Shown here: piece after piece, positions 20,023 to 32,693 of the stretch | Layout: each line of letters begins with the position of its first letter | Numbering within the stretch: the stretch's first letter is position 1 | DNA from: Polyodon spathula | Taxonomy: Eukaryota > Chordata > Actinopteri > Acipenseriformes > Polyodontidae | Length of the DNA: 64,000 nt | Direction of reading: 5' to 3' | Assembly: GCF_017654505.1 (NCBI RefSeq) | Contig: NC_054534.1 | Coordinates: 12,379,071-12,443,070 of the forward strand | Program-made: the position numbers and the translations under genes | Notes under the pieces: generated by a model | Seen by the model: only the letters and a program-made list of their open reading frames with translations | Database searches by the model: none | Told to the model about the DNA's origin: nothing

Positions 20023-20824
20023 TGTGACAGAAATATAATGATTTCTGGTTGGAAATCTCCCTTCTAACCTATGAGGGCAAGCAAAAGGGAAGTCTTTGGG
20101 TGGGCTGGCCTGAGAATTAATTTCCAGGGTCGGGAAGTCAGTCAGCCTGGATGAAGGCGAGACTCTGTTGCAGGAACTTATTGACCTGGAAGGTAAACGA
20201 GGTAGCAGCTGCAAACAATAAAAGCAGCTGCAATCGCTTACCAAGGGGTCATGTGTGATAGCATAAAGGGGGCCGGAGAATCATTAATCTTTTCCTTCAG
20301 TGGTTTTGGGTTAGAAACTGGAAGGACTGTGAGAGATGCAGAGAAAGCATGTTGGAAATATTTGTGAGTGTTTTTTGGTTTGTTTGTCCGTGTCTGTTTA
20401 GTAACTGTCTGTGTTTTCTGATTATAGCACTAGACGGCTAAACACAAGTCCGGAGCTGTCGCCAAGGGCCAGCACAAACCGGATCAACGCTTAACACTGC
20501 AATTAACATTGTTAACACTGTCGCTCACAAATAAAGCACTTATTATATTGTACTGCACCACAAGCACTGACAGCACTCACTTTGGTCTGGTGATCATGTG
20601 TGTGTCTAATTCTGTGTGTTTAAGTACTTATTTACGGGACTGCAACACTTTTTCAATACTGTGCAATACACATGGTGGTGTAATGCAAGCTCATTATTAT
20701 TTACTGTGTTGTCATCAGACAAACCATTTCGTCCGTACTTTGTAGTCTGTTGGTTTCTTTGGATTATTGCACCAGCACCGCACCTGCTGTACACCTGTTC
20801 ACTATCAGCAGCCACTTTGCCACA
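20023..20824 (+). repeat. LTR-like element, same family as 31,902-32,690
   Basis: It begins TGTGACAGAAAT and ends CACTTTGCCACA. It shares with the LTR at 31.9 kb a block around GTCCGGAGCTG...GGCCAGCACAAACC and an AAATAAAG signal (near 20,530). I see no target duplication, so the ends may be slightly off or one flank is lost. Confidence 0.65.
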
Positions 20825-21864
20825 ATGGTTAGATGTAATTATTTGTTAAATGTTTCTATCAAGACTCCCTCATAGTACAAAAGTGATTTGTTAATGTACT
20901 GTGCTGCAGTTGTAATTATTTTAAAACTACATACTATTAATAGGTGCTCTGTTTCATGGTTACCCTTCCTTGCTCAGCAATGCGACCATAGCTTCACTAT
21001 TACATGAACTTCATTCACTGTAAACTAAATGGTTAAAGCCGTACAATTCTTAACTCAAAATCTATTCATTTTCAAAGAAAGGCTATATCTTCTGTAATTA
21101 GTTAAATAAGTACCAGTTCTTTTGTATTAAAATACATTCTAACAGCTGGATCCGATTCAATGATCTGAAAGACCGCAAGCAAAGGTTTTATATTAATATT
21201 AATATTTGTAAAAAAAAAAAAAAAGCAAAGTATAAACAGCTGTTTCGAAATTATTCAAAATAAGTCTTGTGAAATTCCTGATTCATTTTTTTAATGAGTT
21301 CCATTGTCCCTTGTGTTATTTATTAGGAAGTTGTGCCATAAGCATTCATTAACACAAGATCTGCAACAGGATTACAGTAGATAACGGAGTTCAAAACCTA
21401 GAAACGTATAGCACACTGATAGTATGACAGCAGAAAAATGATATTCCATTCTGGGTACAAGAAGTTGTCATAAACATAACCATTGATAATTCATTTGTGA
21501 AAACATCACACTGTAAAATGTTTTCTGCAACAAATGCTGCAAATTCTTTGGAAATGGTTTAAAACATGTTAAACAGTGAGTTAACATTAATGAAAACATG
21601 TAGTATAGAAAGGGTCCAGCAATAAATATTACATGATCACAGATTTGAGGATGGAAAGAGGGACTCTGAGATAATGCAATCATTTATAGTATTTAGTTCA
21701 TGTATACTGCTTCGTGCTTTCAACTGTATTTTTACTTGCTATTCAGAAGAGCTAAAAAGAAAAATGTATCTTACACTCCAACGTAACATAAATCAATTTA
21801 GATAATTCTTGAAATTGACACAAAATTGTCTAGAATTTGACAAGGTGTTGTAAGAGAGTCTTAC
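20825..21864. other. Intronic stretch
   Basis: AT-rich, with an A-run at about 21,210. No exon or repeat that I recognise. Confidence 0.5.
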
Positions 21865-22058
21865 CTCTCTCTAGTCACCCACAATCCAGTGTGAGCTGCA
21901 CAGCCCACTCTATTGCATGGCACCTGGGGCTTTCGCTTGAGCATATGCCTGCACTCTGAAGGCAGCAGTGCCTGTTCTTCAGCCCCAACTGTTCGAATAC
22001 AAATGACTGTGCGTTTCTTGAGACCAGCAGGACCGCAGGTCATGGAAAAGGCATGCCA
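21865..22058 (-). pseudogene. ADAMTS12: ADAMTS12 thrombospondin exon (third repeat), disrupted
   Basis: The exon encodes TCGPAGLKKRTVICIRTVG, EEQALLPSECRHML and PCNRVGC, closely matching the TCGPHGEKKRTVLC...EQALPP part of ADAMTS12. The first Cys of the WxxC motif is Phe (WHAFS). After CNRVGCAAH the expected W-I-V-G-D continues only in another frame, and the next expected Trp codon there is TAG (near 21,875). The donor AGAGAG/GTAAGA is good. The acceptor choice (GGGAAG before TGG) is tentative. Confidence 0.87.
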
Positions 22059-22689
22059 CTTCCCAAAAGGGCAACAATTATAGAGTGGTATAACAGGAAG
22101 ACAAAAATGTGTTAATTCAATATAAATAGAATAATGTATGGGTCAGAATATATTATCACACCATAATATGCATTATTAGACATTTATTATTGTATGATAA
22201 TAATATTTTCCTCCCATATGATATTTAAGATATCCTATACTTCTTAAAGCATACAAAGGTAATTAACATTAAAATGGAACACCACTCGTTACAATAAGCA
22301 CAGAACAACAGAGAAAAAATAATACATAAAAAATAAACACATTGTTCAAAGTCTTCCCCGTTTTTCTTTTTTACTGACAAGATGAAATTCGAAAGATGTT
22401 TGTCCAAGACTTTTTGAGATATCAAGTGAACTTCTCTTGATTCTCCCACTGCATGCAAATATGACTTGGGTTGATTTATATCAGCAAGTGTTTTTCATTG
22501 TATTTTCAATTTCTTCGCCTTTTAAAAATGTTTCCTTAATTTCTTCATTTATTGGTCTCATCTTTCTGGCATGCTATTTTGGTAGCACCTGTAGGACAAT
22601 TTGTATTTTTCTTTTATGGAAACACATTTTCCTTCAAAATTGAAATTTCCTAATTAATATTAAAATATGGAAGTGTACCCATATGATAA

Positions 22690-22776
22690 ACATCGGGGCG
22701 TGTTTCTGGGTTACAGAATGTCTCTTCCACCATCCCACTTCCCTTCTCTATGCATCTGACAGGTTGCCGTTGAAAT
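22690..22776 (-). pseudogene. ADAMTS12: ADAMTS12 thrombospondin exon (second repeat), partial
   Basis: Minus-strand codons give FQRQPVRCIEKGSGMVEETF followed by CNPETRP. This matches the second thrombospondin repeat (RRQTxxCIKKGxGMV...FCDPETQP) right after the spacer. A TTTTCAAG acceptor precedes it. The downstream part of the repeat, with two further cysteines, is not in frame, and a plain GT after CCCGAT is the only nearby donor. Confidence 0.8.
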
Positions 22777-24219
22777 CTTGAAAATCAGAAACCAAACATT
22801 TATTCATCATCTATAGTAATTCAATATTGGTAAGCTTAGCAGAAATATTTGGGAAACATCAATAAGGTGGTAAAAGTCAGAATTATGAAGAAATAGATTG
22901 CTTTTCACACAATTACGAGTTACTCTTATGATTTACCAAAGCTTATTGGTAAATGCAGGTATATTATCGAATAATTGATTTATTCCTTCATATAAATTGT
23001 CAAATAACAAAATAATCATTAAAGCTGAAGAATATATTTATTTCTGCATACACATTTTCCATTAACAAAAAAAAAAACACTGATGTTGAACAATATATAC
23101 TTATTTGTCCATGCACATTTTCTATTAACCAAATAATCATTGATGAGCCTACAGTAATGCACAATTGAGCAATTTAAAGTAGTTCAACTTGGTACTGAAC
23201 AACATTGTGATCCACTGATGTAGAACAAAAAACATTGTGGTAAATTTGCATATAAAACAATTCACAATGGTGTTGAAGGATATGCTCCAAATACGTAGTA
23301 GTTTGATGAAAAATAGCATTCTGTTAAATGCAAATTAAATCATTTAGGGCACTGGGTTATTCTTGAGATTTACCAGCAAATGCCTGAAGTAAATTTTTAT
23401 CATGTTTAAGAGTGAAAAGTTCTGTGAGCTAGATCAATCACACAGTAGTGCTTTCAGTGAACTCTGAATAATGCTATTTATCATTTTACCATCAGATTTA
23501 TTTTACTTCTGGTAAACACTGAAACAAAAATAATAAACAAACAGTTCAGTGAACAATTCAATTTAGAAAACGTTTTGGATTGCAAACATCTGTGTTATTG
23601 TGTCAGAACCTTCTCTGCTTTAATCACAGACAGTGCACCTTGTGTGCTTGAGTTTACCAGTGTGGTATAAGACTTTTAGAGAATAGCCATCCTGACACAG
23701 TAGGGTCTTTCGGCTCATTTATTTAAATTAAAATGCAGTGAACAAACAATGCTGTTTTATCAATGGACAACATGAGGATATATCAACTTTCTGTTTGTAC
23801 ACCAGGCCACTTTTAATTAGTTTATAGTCTGATAGATTATGTTGTGTAGAAAAGCTTTAAAAAAAAGTGTGTCAAAAGATTAATTGGATCAATATCCAAT
23901 CGGTCGGCATGGATTGCATGTGGGGTTGCTATTCTCAGTATGAATACATGTCAGATGATTGTATAGTTCCATTAATGAGTTCTGCTCTATATATATTATG
24001 TATATATACATTATGTATAATGAATTCTGACTGAATATTACAAGAATAATACCTAATATCATATGCATTTTGAAAGTAATTCATTTTGAATTTACATAAT
24101 CCAAATCCATAAGTTTGTTTATTTAATTTTTGAATGGCACTAACACATCCTAATAAATTCCTCTGCTGTTAACTTGCTTAGAACACTTTAAAAAGATATG
24201 TGAATAACTGTAACCAAGG
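22777..24219. other. Intronic stretch with diverged tandem repeat
   Basis: AT-rich. Between about 22,965 and 23,150 a unit of roughly 65-75 bases (TTATTTnTnCATGCACATTTTCnATTAACnAAAT...) occurs about three times with many changes. I found no spacer exon here. Confidence 0.45.
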
Positions 24220-24499
24220 GGTTCCTCCGGCAGCGCATCTACTCCCTCATCTCCATGAACTAGACATCTTCTCACTTCTCCATCATCAATACAGCTGGCT
24301 GACAAGGTAGCTGGTAAAACAAGGCAACCTTTTCCAATGTGTTCAAGGTATACCTATCCTCCCTTCACTCCACCTCTCTTTGGTGTTTGCTAGAGGGGCT
24401 AATATCTCTTCGCCACCCAGGAGTCTTTTATGCTACCCAGATTGAGTTCATCTAGCACAGCAGTCTAATTAAGCTGCTGCCAATGCTGCTGTCTTCTCC

Positions 24500-24930
24500 A
24501 GAGCCAAAATGGGAGGAGCCACTTCTCTCTCCAGTGCCATAGGGGGAGGAGCCCGCCATCTCCAGACCCTGAGGGGGAGGCTCCACTGCCAACTGCGGAG
24601 CCAGGGAGAGGCGCTGCTGCCGTCTACAGTATCAGAGGGGGAGGAGCTAGTGTCATCCCAAGAATCAGAGGGGGAGGAGGAGCAGCTAAGGAGATCACAA
24701 TCACCACAGCCCGACCACTACCCCTGTCCAACACTCAGGTGCCTGTGAGTCAGTTCTCTTGACCCATGCTCCTCTGATCACTGGGCTTGCCTCCCAGGTC
24801 ACTGCATCACCAAGCACAATTGGTCACCTGGTCTCCTGCTCCGCTCCCCTTGGTGGCCCACACGTCACTGCAGTTGCCAAGGCTCGGCTACGTCGCATGG
24901 GTCCCCTGCCGTAAAGTATTTATTAATTTG
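24500..24930 (+). repeat. Fragment of a Pro/Glu-rich gag-like element
   Basis: This is a GC-rich block of GGGGGAGGAG and CCAGAG words. In the frame offset from the 79-codon open frame it spells EPKWEEPLLSPVP-GEEP-like repeats, matching the PEGEEPLLLSPVPEGE repeats of the ORF at 53.2-54.1 kb. Stops interrupt it. It is probably a fragment of the same LTR-associated family. Confidence 0.5.
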
Positions 24931-27900
24931 TCTTATTTGGAGCCCATGAGTCTGTCTTATTTGGAACCAATGAACTGTGTTGAATATTCTGTCTACATTA
25001 TATTTAATATCAGTATCATAAGTCTTGAATCACTTTATTAAAACATATTATATTTACGGGAATAAATATTGCAGGACTAAGACGTAATTAATAAATATAG
25101 TCAATGAAACCACAATCCTTATACAATGTAAACATCCAGTGCACTAATCATAACAAAAGTTAACTAAACCCACTTGCGAGTTGCAAAGACACAGAAATGA
25201 AAAAAACACAGAAATAAAAAAAATAAAAAAAACTGAACACCATTACATGCTCAAACAAACTCAGTACATTTGCTTCCAGGTAAGACGGAACAGCAAGTAC
25301 ATTCATTAATTGTTTCAAACAAAAGTAACTGAGCTGAGACGATTTGTAATGAACCCACGGTGAACTCAACCTTAATAACTAAGGACATGGTGGGTACAAA
25401 TTCCAAGAGAAAACACAGTTGCCTCCATCTACAAAATGATCACACGGAAAATCAACAATCATTTTCTTTCTAAATTCACAACTCAACTCAGACCTGATTG
25501 ATCTCATTCTCCATGTTTCTCTCAATTTAACAGCATGCATTTTTAATTTCATTTTTCATTATATTTCTGCATTGTCTGCCTCTGGATCAGATATTCCAAA
25601 TGTTAACTACAGAAGCATTTCAATGTAATGTATTCTGTTAAAAAACAATTGAATTAATGTAGTGTGTAGGAAGTATATAAAAGGTAAAAAAAATAAGCAG
25701 CACTGTTTTCTTTGTGCATTATTATCTAAATGTTACTTCACAGTACAACCGTAGGTCATTCATACAGATCTTGAAATTGCAGAAAAAATATTTGAAAAAT
25801 TGGCTTAATTGCTAAACTAGTTAAGGCCTCCTGTTTCTTAAATAGATGACAGCATTGGTACTTTTTAGACTTTTAGGGCACTTTCACATCTAGTTAATTT
25901 GATCACTTTGAAATGGTCATTTCGGTTCGCTTGGATGCGGACGGTATGTTTGCCACTTTTCTCCTTTTTTTGCACTGTTGCACATACGCAGCGCATGGGC
26001 TTGTCAAAAACACACAAACACAATGAGACATACATATCAAACGAGAACACCATAACGCACATACACACAAGAGCAAATACTGTGGGGCTGATTTACTAAC
26101 TGGTGCAAGCTGGGGCTATTCAATGAAATGACGCCAATACCAGTTTGAGATTTACTATTGCAGCATGCGTGTTCTTTAAGTAGAAAAGCAAAACTGCTAC
26201 AAGGCAAAAGTCATAGGAAAAATATGAAATGACAACAGCACAACACGTAAAGTATTCTCCATGTTGGGCATGATGAAAAAAAGACTTTCCAGAGAGAACT
26301 TCTGCTCTAGTAACACTGTGTAACAAAAAAAATAATTTTTTTGTTCCTGGGTAGTAAGTGTTATTTCCTAATTGCATATGCCTCAAAAGTATAGAAAATG
26401 GCTATTATTCCCCACAAACTTTGCTTTTGTGACCAGGACAGTGATATTTCAAAATATCACTATTTCCAATGGTAAAATGGGCAAATGTGTGTCTTTTTGT
26501 TCACATAAAGTCAGTAAAAAACAACATATGAATCCAAATTAACATGTATTTATACTAAAGTAATACAAAGATGACTACAAAAGATTTAGAAGTGAGTAGT
26601 TTTTCGAGATTTACAATTATATAATTAATTATATAAAATTAAAACTACTCACTTCTAAATCTTCAGTCTCCAGTTTAACCAAAATGAAAGAACCTTAGTA
26701 TGTAGTTGGCAGACCAGTTTGTTTATATACCCCCTTGCCACAGTGTTGTCCTGAGAGCAAAATACTGTCATTGTGGAAATAGGTGACTTTCCTGTGATTT
26801 AGAGCTCATTTCCAGGACTAATGTTTGTAAATCTATTTGTATTGATTGGGTAAAAAAGGTTCACAATGGTAAAACCTCTATAACAGTAACTATGTTTATG
26901 TTATATCCAGATTCACCTATATACTGTAACTTTATTGCATTCTGATGGAAGAAAATGGCACATACTCGTATATCATATATCATAAATTATCATTAAACAA
27001 ACAAACAAACAAAAATCCTTGAGAGAAAGGTCACACTTCCAAAGGTGGTCCTGTTCATTGATTTCGTGTCTATGTCAACAGAGCATGACAATTTCATACT
27101 AATAAAACTCTTACTTTTCCTTTTAAATTATTTTGTGATATTTTTTATTTGTGAAAAATATTTCAGTTCATCAATACTACTTTGCACTCTGTAATATATT
27201 GTAAACAAAAAAAAAGTAAAAAATGCATAAAAAAACAACAAAAAAATCGAAGACTAACTGACCTTCAGAACTCATCTGGCTTGTATTTACAGACTCCTCT
27301 AAGGCTGCAACCTTTCATCTTATGACATCTTTTGGTGTCATCTTGGTGTTTAATAAGTGAAAAACACATTCAATTCTCTATGTTAAAAAACATTTCAATT
27401 TGTACACAGCACCACATACATAAGCAAGATAATATTACACCTGTTAGGGGATGCCTGCTTCTATTTTTGAATTGGAAATACGAGTTAACAAGCAACTGTT
27501 TTGTCTCATTATTATTGAAAAGTTCAATCAAATGTACTGACATAACCTTTAAAAACTTCAAAGAGTTTTATTTAACCTAGGGTGGTACCAGATAATTTTT
27601 AACTGAAAATTCATATTTCCAATAAAATGTTTGTTGCTAAAACATTAGCTTGAAATTGTTTTTAAATCAATCTGACACAAGGTGGTACTACAATACGGTG
27701 CTTGTCTTTTTTTTTTTTTTTTTTTTTTAGAATTAGCTATTTTACTCTACATAAATGTTCACTGTATATTAAATATTTGTCAAGGAAATCTAAAATGCAA
27801 CTACAGCCATGGCTTTCTGCAACTTTTGGCTCCCATTACATTACCTTTAAAATGAAACAAAGACAACCCCTGTATACAGGTTAGCAGGGCAAACATTTTG

Positions 27901-28959
27901 GGAAGCAAGTGATAGCCTTGGCTGCATTATCTTTGTTCTGAAACAATGTGATCAGATCTTTAGCCTTCCAGTACACGTCCCTGCACTGCAGATGTCTCTC
28001 ACCACTCTATTATCGCATGCTGCAATGGTTTCTCTCTGCCTTAACAAATAACTTGTTGGAAATAACCAAGAATAGTAGTCAAGTAGCTGCTAAAAAGCCT
28101 GTAACAACGTTGGTGTGCTGAGATCGGACCAACATAACCTTCAGTGGTGCTGGTAGACTACATGCCAGAGAAGAAAAATGTAAAAAATGCAGTTTTCATG
28201 CTAAAACAGAAGGGGATTATCTCCGTAGCCTAGCTGGATCTATGTGCTTAGAGGCGCGTCTCACACACTACATTTGATCTTTTTACCTGTTTTTCGTCTC
28301 CTGCATGGATATATTCCAGCAATAAATTACAGCTCAGCTTTTAGATCTTAAGGAGCTTTTCGATTTGCACACTTTTTAAGCAGGATTATAGCTTCTTGCT
28401 ATAAAGTACTATGTTTCAATTGATAAAGTCAGATGATTCATGCAGAGCTATGATAAGTCTCTCAGAGAAAAGTATATTGACAAGAATCATTGAACCACTT
28501 GGATATTTCTGCATCCAGCAGGAGACATGGAGAGTAAGAAAACACTTGTAAGATAATCATACTAATACAGTACAACAGATTAACTAAAGTGATTTTTTTA
28601 ACCACTATGTTGCCTGGGAAACTTAAGCCTTATAAAAGTGTATCTGGCATGTATGCTGTATGATCTCAATAAAAATACAACCTTGTATGCTGCCAAAATA
28701 CAGAAAATGTTAAGTTATTATCATAACCCTGATCCTCTGAAATGGATATGTAACCATTACCACATGGGTATTTACCTCCTAAAGACCCAAAACCTGAATA
28801 AGATATATCAAAGCCATTCGACGAGCCTGTGATGCAGTCATGGCCCACCCCCGAGGCCATGAAAACACTGCATTCACAGATCTCAACGTCATTTTTCCTT
28901 CTAGTCTGCTGCAATCATGGACACAGCGACCTTGAAGGTTAATGGTTACATTTCTTACC
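24931..28959. other. Long intronic stretch
   Basis: AT-rich sequence with A- and T-runs, an (AAAC)n patch at about 26,995-27,012 and a T-run at 27,708-27,728. The only clear structure is the inverted repeat at 26,581-26,663. At 28,700-28,960 minus-strand open frames end at the DIRS fragment to the right; their origin is unclear. Confidence 0.45.
26581..26663. repeat. Perfect 23-bp inverted repeat with 37-base loop
   Basis: AAGATTTAGAAGTGAGTAGT plus TTT (26,581-26,603) is repeated exactly in reverse complement at 26,641-26,663. The loop is AT-rich and itself partly palindromic (ATATAATTAATTATAT). I see no TA or other target duplication at the edges. It may be a very short foldback element or a non-coding RNA hairpin. 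Confidence 0.8.
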
Positions 28960-29880
28960 ATTTACAAATTACAAATTAAGATATTACAGAGTGAGTGTGC
29001 TTTGATATCTCGAAGGTCTGCCTTCAAGGATGAGCAGGTCTCCATTTTGTGCCTCCTTGCTGGTTTATGTACTTGACTGCTGTGGTGTTGTCTGTTATGA
29101 TGAAGATGTTTTGGCTGTTTAAGATTGCCTTGAAGTGTTTCACAGTGAGTTAAGATTGACCAGAGTTCCGTATAGTTTTCCTTGTACTTGGAGGTCCACT
29201 GAGCCCACACCCCCCCCCCCCCACCCCCCCCCACCCCCAGACTGTCAGTCCCTCGTGTAGTGTGTAGAGTATTTTTTATTCCAATGGCATACCTTGTGAA
29301 AGCGTGGTTGACTGATTCCACCATGTTCCCTCCTTTGCTGCTTGTGGTAACTTGTATTTTCATTGTGTCTGGAAGGTGTTGAAGGTGGTTGAAGGTGTCT
29401 CAGGTGCAGGCAAGTGTCCTGGAGCAGACGTATAACTGAGGCTATGTGGCCAAGGAGGGTATGGAAGGCTTTGGATGATTGTTTTGTGCCTTGCTTGAAG
29501 TGGCTTGCCAGGGAGTGTAGCAGTGATATTCAACCTGTTAGTCTGACTTTGTTTAGGTGCTGAAGGTGGTGCCCAGGAAAGTCAGTTTATGATATGGATT
29601 TAGCTGAAATTTTCAGAACTTATCAGGAGCCCCAGGTGGAATAGGGCTGTCAAGCAAGCAAGTCCGCTGTGGGAAGACCCGTCCATGTAGATATGTGTCA
29701 CTCTTGTGTTTGGGGGTTGTGACCGGAATGGTATGCGACAGCCGTGTTTTGTGAGATCCCAGACCTATGTGTCTGTTATAATTTCCCTCCATTGATTGAA
29801 AAAGTGAAATACCCTGCCCCCAAAGGGTTCTATTGTTTTTTAAATGTTGAATATAAACACTGGTTAGCTCTTCTCTGGAC
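28960..29880 (-). pseudogene. DIRS-type retrotransposon fragment (RT and RNase H)
   Basis: On the minus strand, in shifting frames, I read LTFLGTTFST, then SSKAFHTLLGHIASVIRLL and HLRHLQ (the LLGxMASxIxxxPxxxLHxRxLQ block of DIRS reverse transcriptase), then IITDNTTAVKYINQQGGT (the RTDNTTAVAYINHQGGT block of DIRS RNase H). Frameshifts and a poly(C) tract at 29,208-29,238 break it. Neither the tyrosine recombinase nor the split repeats of DIRS are attached. Confidence 0.75.
29208..29238. repeat. Poly(C) tract
   Basis: Runs of C broken by single A bases. On the minus strand it produces a poly-Gly stretch that should not be taken as protein. Confidence 0.85.
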
Positions 29881-29897
29881 AAAAATATATATATATA

Positions 29898-31410
29898 CAG
29901 TACTGTGAAAAAGTATTTGCCCCCTGCCTGATTTTCTGCATTTTTTGCATATTTGTGACACTGAATGTTATCAGATCTTCAACAAAATCTAATATTAGAT
30001 AAAAGGGACCCTGAGTGAACAAATAACACAAAATGTTGATACTTATTTCATTTATTTATTAAAGAAAGTTATGCAACACCCAATGCCCCTGTGTGAAAAA
30101 GTAATCGCCCCCTTAGACTCAATAACTGGTTATTCCACCTTTAGCAGCAATAACTGCAACCAAACTCTTCCTGTAGTTATTGATCAGTCTCTCACAGTGT
30201 CATGGAGGAATTTTGGCCCACTCCTTCATGCAGAACTACTTCAATTCAATGACATTTGTGGATTTTTGAGCATAAACTGCTTGTTGGAGTTTAGCTCTGG
30301 ACTTTAACTAGGCCATTCCAAAACTTAAAATTTCTTATTCTTTAACCATTCTGATGCAGACTTGCTTGTGTGTTTCAGATCATTGTCTTGCTGCAAAACC
30401 CAGCTGCACTTCAGCTTCAGCTCAAGGAAGGATGGTCTGACATTCTCCTGTAGAATTCCCTGATACAGAGCAGAATTCATGGTTCCTTCAATGATGGCAA
30501 GTCACCCAGGTCCTTATGCAGCATGACCGTTGGTATGAGGTTCTTACTGTGGAATACATTGTTTGGTTTTCGCCAGACATAATGTGGCCCATGTTGGCCA
30601 AAAAGTTCCACTTTTGAATCACCTGACCATAGAACATTGTTCCAGAACTCTTGAGGATCATCCAGGTGCTTTTTGGCAAACTTGAGATGAGCATTCATGT
30701 TCTTCTTAGTGAGCAGTAGTTTCTGCCTTGTTACTCTGCCATGAATCCCATTTTTGCCCAGTGTCTTTCTGGTGGTGGAGTCATGAACACTGACCTTAGC
30801 TGAGGTGAGAGAGGCCTGCAGATCCCTGGATGTTGTTCTAGGGTTCTTTGTGACTTCCTGGATGATTTTACGTTGCTCTTGGAGAGATTTTGGCAGGACG
30901 GTCATTCCTGGGAAGATACACTACTGTCCCAAACTTTCTCCATTTGGACAATATAGCTCTGACTGTGGTTGGTGGAGCCCCAGAGCTTTAGAAATGGCTT
31001 TATAACTCTTTCCAGACTGATACGCATCAAAAACTTTTTTTTTTTTTCTGGAGGTCTTCAGGAAATTATTTTGATCGTGGCATCATGTGCCTCTAGAACC
31101 TGTGTGCTGATAACTTCACTCTGATGGTAAGGGCCAAAGTTAGTCGGAGTTATATTGGGCAGGGCTGGCCCAAATCAGACTTGATTGTTAACCAAAGTAT
31201 TCAAACAGCTGACCCTAGTTATCCCTTTAATTTGGTTGAGTTAACTAGGGGGTGCAATAACTTTTTCACACCTGAAGATTGCATGTTTGATTACCTTTGA
31301 CCCTCTCTATATACTACTACAACCCACAGAAAGATCTGACCAAATTCAATATGAAAAATGTTAAAAATTGCAGAAAATCAGACAGGGGCAAATACTTTTT
31401 CACAGCACTG
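29898..31410 (-). mobile_element. Tc1-like DNA transposon (second family)
   Basis: The inverted ends are clear: the left reads CAGTACTGTGAAAAAGTATT, and the right read in reverse is CAGTGCTGTGAAAAAGTATT, both followed by TGCCCC. TA borders both ends. The 1.5-kb body holds a broken minus-strand transposase. The ends differ from those of the Tc1 copy at 6.5 kb, so this is another family. Confidence 0.95.
30300..31110 (-). pseudogene. Tc1 transposase, disrupted
   Basis: The minus-strand frame 30,477-30,905 has the second helix-turn-helix region (TTSRDLQASL, GIHGRVTRQKLLLTKKN), then FWNNVLWSGDSKVELFG at the first catalytic Asp region (families usually read WSDESKVELFG, so the first acidic position is disturbed) and GPHYVWRKPN. 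Further on in another frame lies VLQQDNDLKHTSK, holding the second catalytic Asp. Frameshifts and stops separate the parts. Confidence 0.92.
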
Positions 31411-31592
31411 TATGTATTGTCTATGCGAACTACTTAAACATGTTTACCTAACCTGAATAAAACACGATTTGAAATAACTGGACACCAACAGGTTCATAAG
31501 AAATCCATTATAACTTCATTCTAATTCATATGCACAGCTTTAAACTGAAAAAAGATAAAAAGCTCTCCTTAATGGCAAAAAAGTAACCATAC

Positions 31593-31717
31593 CTAACCTT
31601 TCACTTGCATCAAACATCATTGTCACCGTCTGGAACACAGCCAGAACTATCTTCAAGACACACCCCACAGCGATCTTCAATAGTATTGGAGTCGATTGCA
31701 TTGTCACATCCTACGTC
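31593..31717 (-). pseudogene. ADAMTS12: ADAMTS12 spacer exon with frameshift
   Basis: The acceptor ATTCTTTCAG precedes codons for [20 protein letters not shown], matching the [25 protein letters not shown] start of the ADAMTS12 spacer. After the SGC codons the expected QTV...MMF continues only in another frame ([12 protein letters not shown]), and the original frame meets TGA soon after. A small insertion or deletion at about 31,645 explains this. The donor is either GTTAGG or GTATGG. Confidence 0.85.
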
Positions 31718-31901
31718 CTGAAAGAATGCAAAAACAACATTAATGAAAGTAATACATTGCAGACGTATAGCCCTTTAATATGAACTAAAACTTTTCTATA
31801 AAAAAACATTTACCACTTGCTTCTAATAAGGGTGAGAACAGAAACAGTAGGCTTGAAATCAATTAAAAATCAATAATTGAAAGCAAAACAGAATAAGGGT
31901 G

Positions 31902-32690
31902 TGTGTGACAGAGATCGAATGATGCTTGGTGTTAGATCTCCTTCCCGACCTGTGAGTGCACTAGAAAGAAGGAACAGAGTAAACTTAAGCAAATGGCAAG
32001 ACAATTTATTCTGTAGGGTAGGTGGAAGTCAGCCATTTAGGAAGGGGGTGGAGCTATGGCACCCAAGCTCACTGACCCGGATGGTAGACGTTGCGGCATC
32101 CGAGGATTGGAGGAGCTGATGCGCTCGTTAACCTAGGGGTCATGAGCGAGGGTATAAATAGGGGGGTGTAGCTTCAGTGATCTGTTCTTTTGCATATGGT
32201 TATACGAAATGACCCAGAATGAGCCCGTATTATTAAGACTGAAAGCCGTGAGTGTTGTCATTCTGTGTACTAACATTGTGTGTCTTGTGTTGTTTGTCTT
32301 CTCACTAAAGAATACAAAACACGATCCGGAGCTGCAGCCGCAGGCCAGCGTAAACCCAGATATCACAAGTCACCTTTTCCACTAATGGAACTGTCTTTGC
32401 ACCACTAGCACTAAAATCACGCATTGTCGGAACTGTGTCTGTGTCTGTGTTTTGTGTGGGTGAGAAAAAATGGGACTTTTTGGTTGTGGGTCAAACCCGT
32501 GGGATTTTACAAACAGGAGAGATACATGCTGCTGTACCACTTCCATCATTGTTATTGTTTTGCAGGTTTTGCCATAAGACTCTGGACATTATAATCATTA
32601 ATAAACACCCTTGCACCTGTGAATCATTTGTCTGTGTGATTAATCTGTTCTGCACTGCACTCACCTGCATGTATTCATCACTTTGCCATA
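31902..32690 (+). repeat. Solo LTR inserted beside another LTR
   Basis: It begins TGTGTGACAGAGATCG and ends CACTTTGCCATA. GGGTG lies on both sides (31,897-31,901 and 32,691-32,695), a perfect five-base target duplication. A TATAAATA box is at about 32,152. It shares several blocks with the LTR at 20,023-20,824, notably around GGAGCTGCAGCCGCAGGCCA. Confidence 0.85.
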
Positions 32691-32693
32691 GGG

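Noticed and set aside
28666..28961. Minus-strand frames with Cys and Trp that might be a spacer exon of ADAMTS12
   Set aside because: The residues do not follow the spacer domain; the segment lies at the edge of a DIRS remnant, and a lone donor-like GTAAAT is not enough.
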